A stretch of DNA of 47,745 bases from Treponema sp. UBA1793 (GTDB taxonomy: Bacteria > Spirochaetota > Spirochaetia > Treponematales > Treponemataceae): assembly GCA_002314445.1 (NCBI GenBank), contig DCFX01000048.1, positions 1 through 47,745 of the forward strand, read 5' to 3'. Positions within the stretch are counted from its first letter, which is position 1. Each line of letters begins with the position of its first letter. The position numbers were made by a program, and so were the translations under genes. Of this stretch, positions 1 through 6,913 are shown in pieces. The notes beneath the pieces were generated by a model. That model searched no databases. It was not told the origin of the DNA and worked only from the letters and a program-made list of their open reading frames with translations.

Positions 1-29
1 CGACGAGCTGCCAACTGCTCTACCCCGCG
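1..29 (-). tRNA. initiator tRNA-fMet, 5' part only (cut by window edge)
   Basis: Read on the minus strand, the first 29 bases give the 5' acceptor strand CGCGGGG, then a D-arm (AGAGC..GCTC) and the start of the anticodon stem (GTCG). The leading C and the order of blocks match bacterial initiator tRNA-Met, whose acceptor stem begins CGCGGGG. The anticodon lies outside the window, so the identity rests on the 5' half alone. A good promoter sits just upstream at 44-72. Confidence 0.8.
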
Positions 30-43
30 TCGTAAGTGTCACT

Positions 44-72
44 ATACTATTGTTTATATATTAAAAAGTCAA
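44..72 (-). promoter_or_regulatory. promoter of the tRNA gene
   Basis: On the minus strand TTGACT (72-67), a 17-base spacer and TAGTAT (49-44) form a sigma-70-type promoter. Transcription would start near 37, giving a short 5' leader of about 8 bases before the tRNA. The same two hexamers and spacing recur in front of the AraC gene at 22292, which helps calibrate the promoter consensus here. Confidence 0.65.
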
Positions 73-89
73 TAGGTGTCTACTTTTTT

Positions 90-815
90 TTACGCTTTTT
101 TTTCGGTTTTTGTACTTTTAGCACGATTAGTTGTCCGACGACGGCGAACCGGTACTTTTTTTTCTTCCTCCTGATTCGTATAACGTATACGGCACTCCAC
201 GGCAGCGAACAGAATTGCTACAACTGCAAACCAGTGGAAATAATCGTAAAGCGCAAAAAAATTATACAGACCGTGAAGAAGTACCGGATAGGCAATCGCC
301 ATTGCGTCAGTCTTATGATGTTTAACGGACCAGACAAATAAACCGCTTAGTCCTGCACAGAACATGTGCAGAAAGTCGGTTGTAAACATGCGGATAAAAA
401 TTTCCTTGTAAAGCAGAGACGCTCCAAGTGCATTTGCATGCTGAAGATGCTGCAAAAAATAGATTGCTGATTCAAAGCAGCCCAGACTTAAACCGCACAA
501 AAGCGCGCATCCGAAAAATTTTCCAAGTGTATTTTTTTTTGACGGCAGCAGAAACAGTACAGCCATTTTGAGCGACTCTTCAATCAGTCCGTTGAACAGT
601 ATTGCCTTCAGCAGTTCTGACGACCATCCGCCACCTTTAAAAACAGGAATCTCTGCTATATAAAACTGCAGAAATGTAATCGGCAGTACAGCAAGCAAAC
701 CGAGAAGCGAAGCAAAAAGCCCTATTGTAATCTTTATATGGCCTATTGTCTTTATTAATAAAAAAATGACGATATACGGGACAAAGCAAAGTGCAAGGGC
801 TGCATAGATATTCAT
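90..815 (-). CDS. PrsW-family intramembrane metalloprotease
   Basis: A 241-residue polytopic membrane protein with about seven hydrophobic segments and a basic tail (RRRRTTNRAKS). It carries the PrsW signature: an EES-LK motif in a membrane segment near residue 80, a later FLHMF histidine near 150 and a LLHGLYNF histidine near 181, the expected zinc ligands and catalytic glutamate of this family. PrsW proteases cut membrane-bound substrates such as anti-sigma factors, but the target here is unknown and no anti-sigma gene is adjacent. There is no Shine-Dalgarno sequence; TTGCAA-N17-TATTGT lies six bases before ATG, suggesting a leaderless mRNA. It is divergent from the shikimate kinase gene and could also be grouped loosely with CPBP-type proteases. 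Confidence 0.75.
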   Translation of the reverse strand: MNIYAALALCFVPYIVIFLLIKTIGHIKITIGLFASLLGLLAVLPITFLQFYIAEIPVFKGGGWSSELLKAILFNGLIEESLKMAVLFLLPSKKNTLGKFFGCALLCGLSLGCFESAIYFLQHLQHANALGASLLYKEIFIRMFTTDFLHMFCAGLSGLFVWSVKHHKTDAMAIAYPVLLHGLYNFFALYDYFHWFAVVAILFAAVECRIRYTNQEEEKKVPVRRRRTTNRAKSTKTEKKA

Positions 816-821
816 GACTCA

Positions 822-850
822 ACAATACATCATGTTGTGGACTTTTGCAA
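822..850 (-). promoter_or_regulatory. promoter of the PrsW-like gene, predicted leaderless
   Basis: TTGCAA (850-845), 17-base spacer, TATTGT (827-822) on the minus strand. Six bases separate the -10 from the ATG at 815, so transcription would begin on the start codon. It overlaps the divergent aroK promoter. Confidence 0.5.
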
Positions 851-866
851 TTATTAGCAATATACT
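838..866 (+). promoter_or_regulatory. promoter of aroK, predicted leaderless
   Basis: TGGACT (838-843), 17-base spacer, TATACT (861-866), then six bases to ATG at 873. The -10 is strong and the -35 moderate. No Shine-Dalgarno sequence lies between it and the start codon. Confidence 0.5.
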
Positions 867-872
867 CTCTGT

Positions 873-1451
873 ATGTCCAATTCAACTGCACCGGCATATA
901 TTTTATTCGGAATTAAACATTCGGGAAAAACAACACAGGGACGTCTTCTTGCAGATAAAACAGGATGCCCCTTTTTCGATACTGACGACATTATAAAACA
1001 ACAGACAGGGCTTTCTGCACGCGATATATATCTTCAAAATGGTCCGGCCGGATTTATGCTTGCAGAAGAAAATGCATGCAGGCTGCTCGCTGAAAAATAC
1101 TCCGGTAAAAAAATAATCATATCGACCGGCGGCGGAATATGCGATAACGCTCCGGCTCTTAATTATCTGCGCGATATGGGCACATTCGTATTTCTTGAAA
1201 CACCGGAAAAAATTACGGCCGACCGCATCATACATAAAATGACGATACAGCCGGACGGGACTATCTCTGATCTTCCCGCCTATATGGCAAAAAAAAACCC
1301 GCACACCGAAGAGGATGTACGGGCGGTTTTTCATGATTTTTATACTGCCCGGGCTGCAACATATAAAATAATTGCAGACATTACGGTACAGCTTGAAGAT
1401 GCGCCGAAAGACAGTAATCTTGAACGCATCATCAAAACACTGAATATCTAG
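873..1451 (+). CDS. aroK: shikimate kinase
   Basis: Phosphorylates shikimate to shikimate 3-phosphate with ATP in the aromatic amino acid (chorismate) pathway, in the cytoplasm. At 192 residues it has the usual size. The Walker A loop GIKHSGKTT is at residues 13-21, the substrate/magnesium motif DTDD at about 37-40, and the shikimate-binding GGG at about 87-89. A lid-like basic stretch follows near residue 115. No other aro gene lies nearby, so it is a single-gene unit divergent from the PrsW-like gene. It ends ten bases before the convergent slyD-like gene. The start has no Shine-Dalgarno site and is placed by the -10 box six bases upstream. Gluconate kinase is a less likely alternative because the GGG and DTDD motifs fit AroK. 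Confidence 0.85.
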   Translation: MSNSTAPAYILFGIKHSGKTTQGRLLADKTGCPFFDTDDIIKQQTGLSARDIYLQNGPAGFMLAEENACRLLAEKYSGKKIIISTGGGICDNAPALNYLRDMGTFVFLETPEKITADRIIHKMTIQPDGTISDLPAYMAKKNPHTEEDVRAVFHDFYTARAATYKIIADITVQLEDAPKDSNLERIIKTLNI

Positions 1452-1460
1452 TACAGGCTG

Positions 1461-2018
1461 TCAGCGGCATTCTCCACCGCAGCCGCCGTCCCCGCAGCTG
1501 CAGCCATCTTCTCCATCACAGTCACAATCTCCGCCGCAGTCGCCGCATTCCCCGCCGCACCCGCAGGACGGTGGATTCAATTCCTCTTCTGTTGCATCAC
1601 GAACATCGACTACTTCTACATCGAACACAAGTGTTTTTCCGGCAAGCTCGTGATTACCATCAACAGTAACCGCGTCGTCCGTTACTTTTGTTACTGTAAC
1701 AATCATCGGACCGCCGGCTGTATGTGCTTCAAATTTCATACCGACAGATATCGCCGCATCTGAATCAAACTGACTGCGGGGAACATCAACTATCATCTGT
1801 TCATCGTATTCACCATATGCATCTTCAGGGGCAATAGTTGCCATAAATTTATCGCCCGGATTTTTTCCCTCAAGCTCAGATTCAAGGCCGGGTATAAGAT
1901 TCCCGTTACCGTGCAGATACTCAAGAGGTTCATGTCCAGCTGATGAATCAAGCTGTTTTCCTTCCGTGTCTTTAAGCGTGTAATGGATTTTTACCATTTT
2001 GTCTTTTTCAATTTTCAC
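1461..2018 (-). CDS. slyD: FKBP-type peptidyl-prolyl isomerase, SlyD-like, with cysteine-rich tail
   Basis: A 185-residue prolyl isomerase and chaperone. The FKBP part (MVKIHYTL, GHEPLEYLHG, LIPGLESEL) is followed by the insert-in-flap arrangement of SlyD (PEDAYGEYD, then VDGNHELAGK) near residues 60-140. The last 35 residues are almost only Gly, Asp, Glu and Cys, with ten cysteines; in E. coli SlyD the tail is His/Cys-rich and binds nickel, so a metal-binding role is likely. The start is taken as GTG at 2018, one base after the stop of the upstream nfu-like gene, with AAGGA eight bases before it. An ATG at 1997 is possible but has no ribosome site. The two genes are translationally coupled. 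Confidence 0.85.
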   Translation of the reverse strand: MKIEKDKMVKIHYTLKDTEGKQLDSSAGHEPLEYLHGNGNLIPGLESELEGKNPGDKFMATIAPEDAYGEYDEQMIVDVPRSQFDSDAAISVGMKFEAHTAGGPMIVTVTKVTDDAVTVDGNHELAGKTLVFDVEVVDVRDATEEELNPPSCGCGGECGDCGGDCDCDGEDGCSCGDGGCGGECR

Positions 2019-2019
2019 T

Positions 2020-2277
2020 TCACATTCCTTCGTCCGTGTCCTGGACAACTTCTGTAATTTCAGGGCATGCATCTTTCAGATAGCGTTCAACGCCCATCTT
2101 TAATGTCATGACCGCCATCGGGCAGCTTCCGCATGCACCAACCAGTTTAAGGTGAACCCGTTTCTGATCATCAAGCGAAATATATTCCATGTCTCCGCCG
2201 TCTGCCTGAAGCTGCGGGCGGAACATTTCAACGGCCTCTTTTATTATATCTTCAAGAGATTTTTCATTTTCTGCCAT
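2020..2277 (-). CDS. NifU-like C-terminal domain (Nfu) iron-sulfur carrier
   Basis: An 85-residue single-domain Nfu protein that carries or assembles an iron-sulfur cluster for delivery to apo-enzymes. The cluster-binding motif is GACGSCPMA at about residues 48-56, with the two cysteines separated by two residues. QADGGDMEY upstream of it is also typical of the family. A strong Shine-Dalgarno sequence (AGGAGGAG) lies just before ATG. The stop codon is immediately followed by the GTG of the SlyD-like gene, so the two are made together. No other Suf/Isc gene is in the window. Confidence 0.85.
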   Translation of the reverse strand: MAENEKSLEDIIKEAVEMFRPQLQADGGDMEYISLDDQKRVHLKLVGACGSCPMAVMTLKMGVERYLKDACPEITEVVQDTDEGM

Positions 2278-2322
2278 AGTCTCCTCCTGTAGTCGCTATT
2301 TTCTACCATATACAACATACAC

Positions 2323-2350
2323 AAAAAAAAACGCTTTGGCTACCAGAACG
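2323..2350 (-). terminator. intrinsic terminator after the lytic transglycosylase gene
   Basis: Read on the minus strand, an eight-base stem with one mismatch (CGTTCTGG, loop TAG, CCAAAGCG) is followed by nine T residues. It lies 20 bases after the stop at 2371 and so would end the LysM-transglycosylase operon before the nfu gene. Confidence 0.55.
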
Positions 2351-2370
2351 ATTTTCTTTTCTCTGAACAA

Positions 2371-4533
2371 CTACCTGATTATCTCATCAACGACAGCATG
2401 TATTGACTTACCGTAGTACAACCAGCCGTATACCGCCGAACCGGATACAAGTTTTCTGCCGTATTCACGTGTTTCAGAATACGGAATCGTTTCAAGAAAC
2501 AAGTCGTACGGCTGTGATTTTCTATTACCAAGTTCTATTGCTGAACTTTGCAGCCAGCGGCGTACCCGGGTAATTCCGGCATTATATGAAAAAAATGCCG
2601 TCAAAACGGAACCATCCAGTCGTTTTATAAGGTTCGCAAGATAATATGTACCAAACTCAATGTTCGTCGCAGGATCTTTAAGTGAATAATCGTCTTTTTT
2701 TAACCGGTGCGCTATGTCTCCTGCCGTAAATTCCATAAGCTGGGTCAAACCTACTGCTCCGGCCGAACTAACAATATCGTTGTCAAAAAAGCTTTCGCTT
2801 CTGATAAGCGCATACAGCGTTTCTTCGGAAATACTGTATTTCCGGCACATAGCAGTAACAATGTCGCTGTAATTGCAGGGATACAAAAGCCTGAGGACTT
2901 CTTTTGTAAGAGGTTTATCACTGTTTGCAGCAGTACGGGCTATTATGCGGAGGCTTTGTACGTAATAATCGTCAGTACCACCGGCTGTTTTATTAAGAAA
3001 ATCGGAAAGCCTGACGGCGCAGTCAAGACTTATCGGAATGCTTTTTCCATTTCTTACCGCGCTCCATTCCGGATATATTTTTTCAGGAAGACCGAACGCC
3101 GCATAACCGGTGAGCAGTTGTTCAAAATCGGAATCCTGTTTAAAATTTTTATTAATTTCCGTACTGCACAGGGCTCTTTCTGTTGCTTCATCATCAAGTC
3201 CGAGCTGGCCGGCAGCGAGTACTTTGTAATAAGTATCGGTTCCGCTGGAAAGTGCACGCGTAAACGCTTCCTGTTCTTCTTTTTCAGGTTCCCCGGGTAC
3301 TGCAAGTTTTTCCTGCACAAGCCGGCCGTAAATATACGCGAACTTCGCCGTTACCTCGTCGGATGCATGGCCGTCGACCATTTTGTATACACTCCGGAAA
3401 TCGGACCAGCGTGCATCAGAAAGCATAAGCGGCATAAGCATTTCAAAAAAATCGTCAAAGTATGCCGGATCGTGCCATGTACTGCAGTATTTTTCCAATA
3501 CGCGGATCGTATCATCTGTGGAAGAACGCAGACTGCAGTTAAGAAGATACCAGAGTGCGTTGTCATACTGACTATCAGTTTGAGCGGCGCTCATCGCTCT
3601 TTCCAAACGGGAAACAGTAGTCGAATAATTATTGTCTATTTTATCGTATAAGCGTCCGGCATAAAACCATGCATTATAAACTACACCCTTATCGGCGTTT
3701 TCTGTATTCTCGGCAATTTCGTTAAATATACGTGCATTCTGAAGATTGTTTTCACTGCCGTACAGGCAGGCCTTCCCCATGTCTGATACAATCTGAGCTG
3801 TAAGGGAAACAACGCCCGATGTACTGCTTGTTAATTTTTTTATTTCCGGCACTTTACCGTAAGCAGTATGATAGCTCCGTCTGTTTACATCGATTCTAAA
3901 ATTAATAATTCTCTTACGGGCTGTTTTTATATCAACGGTAGTATCCTGAAGTTCATTACCGGTCTGACTGTCTTCCGTAATCGTATTGCAGTACAGTTTA
4001 TACATTTCCTCTGAAAAAGCACGTGACGTATACCACAAATAGGCTGCATCTTCAAAGCGCCTGTCGTTCCGCCTGAACATAGCATCAAGCCGGATACGCA
4101 CAAGTTCGTCGTCATCTGTTGTTACATCGACATCATCAGTCATCACGATGATTTTCGAATATTCTCCGTCAGATTCATACTCACGGGCAGCAATCAGCAT
4201 TGCATCCCTGTCGTTATATTTTGCAAGCAGTTTACCGCAGGCGGCAATGCGATCCTGCACGTCGCCCAGTTTTGTTAATTCTTCTGCACTCCGCCGGGCA
4301 GCATAATAAGACCCTTTTTCCGCGCATTTTTTAAACAATGCAGCAGCTTCTTTTTCGTTGCCGTCCGCTATTTCGCGAAGACCGACAAAATAATTGGAAT
4401 CAGCACCATAAACTTTCTGCGGGGAATCAGAGTTGCTTTGACTGCAGCCGGAGCACATCACAAATGCCGTTATCAGGCAGAAAAGTAATGCCGGCTTTGT
4501 CAGTTTTATCGTACGCACAGCCTTGTTGAACAA
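2371..4533 (-). CDS. soluble lytic murein transglycosylase-like lipoprotein
   Basis: A 720-residue lipoprotein expected to cleave peptidoglycan glycan strands in the periplasm. An N-terminal membrane segment ends in a lipobox-like CSGC near residue 30. The long middle (about 45-560) is helical and repeat-like, as in Slt70 superhelices. The catalytic SLT domain spans about residues 565-700: LIRSESFF holds the catalytic Glu (about 580), followed by AVGLTQLM and the FFSYNAG motif. The start is TTG at 4533, with GGAG ten bases upstream inside the end of the preceding gene; a GTG six codons in is an alternative. It lies seven bases after the LysM gene, so the two form an operon in wall remodelling. 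Confidence 0.8.
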   Translation of the reverse strand: MFNKAVRTIKLTKPALLFCLITAFVMCSGCSQSNSDSPQKVYGADSNYFVGLREIADGNEKEAAALFKKCAEKGSYYAARRSAEELTKLGDVQDRIAACGKLLAKYNDRDAMLIAAREYESDGEYSKIIVMTDDVDVTTDDDELVRIRLDAMFRRNDRRFEDAAYLWYTSRAFSEEMYKLYCNTITEDSQTGNELQDTTVDIKTARKRIINFRIDVNRRSYHTAYGKVPEIKKLTSSTSGVVSLTAQIVSDMGKACLYGSENNLQNARIFNEIAENTENADKGVVYNAWFYAGRLYDKIDNNYSTTVSRLERAMSAAQTDSQYDNALWYLLNCSLRSSTDDTIRVLEKYCSTWHDPAYFDDFFEMLMPLMLSDARWSDFRSVYKMVDGHASDEVTAKFAYIYGRLVQEKLAVPGEPEKEEQEAFTRALSSGTDTYYKVLAAGQLGLDDEATERALCSTEINKNFKQDSDFEQLLTGYAAFGLPEKIYPEWSAVRNGKSIPISLDCAVRLSDFLNKTAGGTDDYYVQSLRIIARTAANSDKPLTKEVLRLLYPCNYSDIVTAMCRKYSISEETLYALIRSESFFDNDIVSSAGAVGLTQLMEFTAGDIAHRLKKDDYSLKDPATNIEFGTYYLANLIKRLDGSVLTAFFSYNAGITRVRRWLQSSAIELGNRKSQPYDLFLETIPYSETREYGRKLVSGSAVYGWLYYGKSIHAVVDEIIR

Positions 4534-4540
4534 TCCTCTC

Positions 4541-6205
4541 TTACTCCGCCGGCAATTTGATTGTCGTTCCGGAAATAATGTAATCAGGATCTTTTATATG
4601 ATTATATTTTGCAATCTTGTGATAGCGCCACGGATTCTTGTAATATGCATCCGCAATATCCCAGAGGGTATCACCCCATTTTATTTTGTACACAATATCT
4701 GCCGTTTTTTTCGGTGGTTCTGCAGGTTTCTCCGGGACAACGGCTTCCGCCGCCGGTGCAACGACAACTTCGTCTGCTTTTGCGGCCGGAGCAGGCTCCG
4801 GTTCAGGTACAGCTTCAGGTTCTGCAGGCTGTACAGCAGGTTTCTCTACCGGCATTTCGACTGCCGGCACCTGTCCTTCATTTGTATTGTGCATCGTAAT
4901 AAGATTATATTTCGACGGTATAACAAATAGAATCAATAATGTCGCAAGTACACAAATCAGTGCACAAACAATGCAGATAAGCATCGGCAGTTTTGTCTTT
5001 TTCTTGAGCTGTGTTTCATTATTGCATTTTACCGATGATTTTCCCTCTTCTGTTTCCCTGTCATATAATCCGTCAAAGTTAATACCGTTAGACGGTGTAT
5101 TATCTTTTACATACTGTTTGGCGTCTACAGGCTGTTTATCTTCCTTAAAAAAATCGTCAACCGAATTGGTATTTGCTGCATCGGCTTTTGCCGTATCGAG
5201 TTCATTAAAATCGGGCAGTGAAAAATCGTCCACGGAAGATTCTTCGCCCTCCGCCGGCTCAGTGCTTTCCGTTGTACCAAAATCCGGTATGTCAAAAGTG
5301 GATTCTTCTATTGGTTCGTCAAACGGTGCTGTACCGCCTGCTGACGGCACTTCTTCCCCTGTTAATGACTGTTCCGAAACAACTGTCGCGTCCGCATCGT
5401 CTGCAACCGGTTCGTCGCCGAGTGCATCCTTTGCAAAGGAAAGTGTATCTTCATATGTATTATCAGTATTATCAACAACAGGTTCTGCAAAATCCTGTGT
5501 CTGATTTTCTGCTGCTTTTTCAGGCTCAGTAAAATTTTCCTCTTCAAAAGGCTCTTCCGCATCTTCGGCAGGAGGCTCAAGCGATTTTGTCAGATCAAGA
5601 TTGTCAGGCAGATCAAGATCGCTTAAATCGTCTGATTTTTCAGCAGGCGGCGTTTCTTCCGGAACATTTTCTTCTTCCGCCATTTTTTGTGCTGCAGCAG
5701 CCAGCAGTCCGCCGGCGGCAAGTCCTGCAGCGGCCGTTCCGGCATCCGTCGAATCATCTGCGGATTCATCAGCCGTTACAGCATCATCTCCCGGAATTTC
5801 GACGGAAGGTTCTTCTCCTGTTTCCTGCTCCTGCGGAGACAGGGAATAATCGGATTGATTCATACGTTCTTCAAGTGTTCGTGATACAAGCGTAATTGTC
5901 GTATCACTGTGCTCACCCGATTCAGGATCGTTTATTCCGGCAGAAAGTTTATTGTTTTCATCGAGGGATATATTGAATGAAATATCAGGTTCTCCGTTAG
6001 GATGCGCAACAAGATTGTCAATCTGCAGAGTATCAACGTATTCTGCGTCTTCCAGTGTACCTGTCTCGGAGCGATATAAATCGACCATGACAGTCGTCTG
6101 ATTGTCGTGGACCGTTGTCAAATCAAGCGTTTTTTTAACCGGTGTACCTTCCTCAAGAATTGGATAGAAAGAGCCATCCGCAAGTTTGATTCCGATAGTT
6201 TTCAT
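4541..6205 (-). CDS. membrane-anchored LysM protein with N-terminal Hsp70 substrate-binding-like domain
   Basis: A 554-residue protein with an unusual layout. Residues 1-115 follow the DnaK substrate-binding beta-sandwich almost block for block: IGIKLADGSF, HDNQTTVMVDLYR, a Leu-rich turn, GEPDISFNISLDENNKL and DPESGEHSDTTITL, matching DnaK's LGIET, DNQTAVTIHVLQGE, GVPQIEVTFDID and TGKEQSITI. No ATPase part is present. Residues 120-395 are acidic, low-complexity and probably disordered. A basic patch (QLKKKTK) precedes one membrane helix at 406-428, so the N-terminus should be cytoplasmic. A Pro/Glu/Ala linker then leads to a LysM domain at 503-554 that would bind peptidoglycan. GAGGG lies six bases before ATG. 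The next gene is the lytic transglycosylase. The domain assignments are by eye. Confidence 0.75.
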   Translation of the reverse strand: MKTIGIKLADGSFYPILEEGTPVKKTLDLTTVHDNQTTVMVDLYRSETGTLEDAEYVDTLQIDNLVAHPNGEPDISFNISLDENNKLSAGINDPESGEHSDTTITLVSRTLEERMNQSDYSLSPQEQETGEEPSVEIPGDDAVTADESADDSTDAGTAAAGLAAGGLLAAAAQKMAEEENVPEETPPAEKSDDLSDLDLPDNLDLTKSLEPPAEDAEEPFEEENFTEPEKAAENQTQDFAEPVVDNTDNTYEDTLSFAKDALGDEPVADDADATVVSEQSLTGEEVPSAGGTAPFDEPIEESTFDIPDFGTTESTEPAEGEESSVDDFSLPDFNELDTAKADAANTNSVDDFFKEDKQPVDAKQYVKDNTPSNGINFDGLYDRETEEGKSSVKCNNETQLKKKTKLPMLICIVCALICVLATLLILFVIPSKYNLITMHNTNEGQVPAVEMPVEKPAVQPAEPEAVPEPEPAPAAKADEVVVAPAAEAVVPEKPAEPPKKTADIVYKIKWGDTLWDIADAYYKNPWRYHKIAKYNHIKDPDYIISGTTIKLPAE

Positions 6206-6275
6206 ATAATACCCTCAATTATTCTATATGTACCATGATAACGCGAATTGAGCGGTAAAGCAATGAGCATTTTAT

Positions 6276-6304
6276 TTGATTTTTTGTTTTTTTCATTCTA
6301 TACT
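6276..6304 (+). promoter_or_regulatory. promoter of the rubrerythrin gene
   Basis: TTGATT (6276-6281), 17-base spacer and TATACT (6299-6304). Transcription would begin near 6311, leaving a leader of about 46 bases with a full AAGGAG ribosome site before ATG at 6357. This is the ordinary, leader-bearing arrangement, in contrast to the short-spaced promoters elsewhere in the window. Confidence 0.55.
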
Positions 6305-6356
6305 TATTGTAACGATTTCAGTTTGAAACCGACGCCATTTTTTAAGGAGATATATC

Positions 6357-6896
6357 ATGCCGGAATTAAAAGGATCAAAAACAGAAGCTAATCTCCAGAC
6401 AGCATTTGCAGGAGAATCTCAGGCACGCAATAAGTACACTTTTTTTGCAAGTAAAGCCAGGAAGGACGGCTATGAACAGATTGCTGCCTTATTTGAAGAG
6501 ACTGCAGAGAACGAGAAAGAGCATGCAAAACTATGGTTTAAACTGCTGCACGGCGGAATAGGTACGACAGCGGACAATCTTACCACAGGTGCTGCAGGCG
6601 AACATTACGAGTGGACTGACATGTATCCCGGTTTTGCAAAAACAGCAAAGGAAGAAGGATTTGACAAAATTGCAGCCATGTTCGAAGGTGTTGCTGCAAT
6701 CGAAAAAACGCACGAAGAGCGTTACCTTAAACTTCTCAAAAACGTAAATGAAGGCCTTGTTTTCAGTAAGGACGGCGATGCAATCTGGCAGTGCCGTGTG
6801 TGCGGTCACATTACCGTAGGCAAAAAAGCTCCCGACGTATGCCCGGTCTGCGGCCATCCGCAAAGCTTTTTTCAGGTTCGTGCAGAAAATTACTAA
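6357..6896 (+). CDS. rbr: rubrerythrin
   Basis: A cytoplasmic non-haem di-iron peroxidase that protects anaerobes from hydrogen peroxide, with electrons passing through its rubredoxin-like domain. Residues 1-140 form the ferritin-like four-helix part with ESQARNKY, EETAENEKEHAK and EGVAAIEKTHEERY supplying the iron-binding Glu/His residues. The C-terminal 35 residues hold two CxxC pairs (CRVCG and CPVCG) for the rubredoxin iron. The length of 179 residues is usual. AAGGAG sits before ATG and a good promoter lies upstream. The cardiolipin synthase gene starts 17 bases downstream and may be read through from this promoter. Confidence 0.93.
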   Translation: MPELKGSKTEANLQTAFAGESQARNKYTFFASKARKDGYEQIAALFEETAENEKEHAKLWFKLLHGGIGTTADNLTTGAAGEHYEWTDMYPGFAKTAKEEGFDKIAAMFEGVAAIEKTHEERYLKLLKNVNEGLVFSKDGDAIWQCRVCGHITVGKKAPDVCPVCGHPQSFFQVRAENY

Positions 6897-6913
6897 GTAA
6901 ACGGTTGTAATCT

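Noticed and set aside
2707..3651. Long open frame antisense to the transglycosylase gene
   Set aside because: No recognisable domain and no start signals; the sense strand encodes a clear SLT protein.
4686..5504. Long Ser/Ala-rich open frame antisense to the LysM gene
   Set aside because: It mirrors the repetitive acidic linker codons of the real gene; no ribosome site, no promoter, low complexity.
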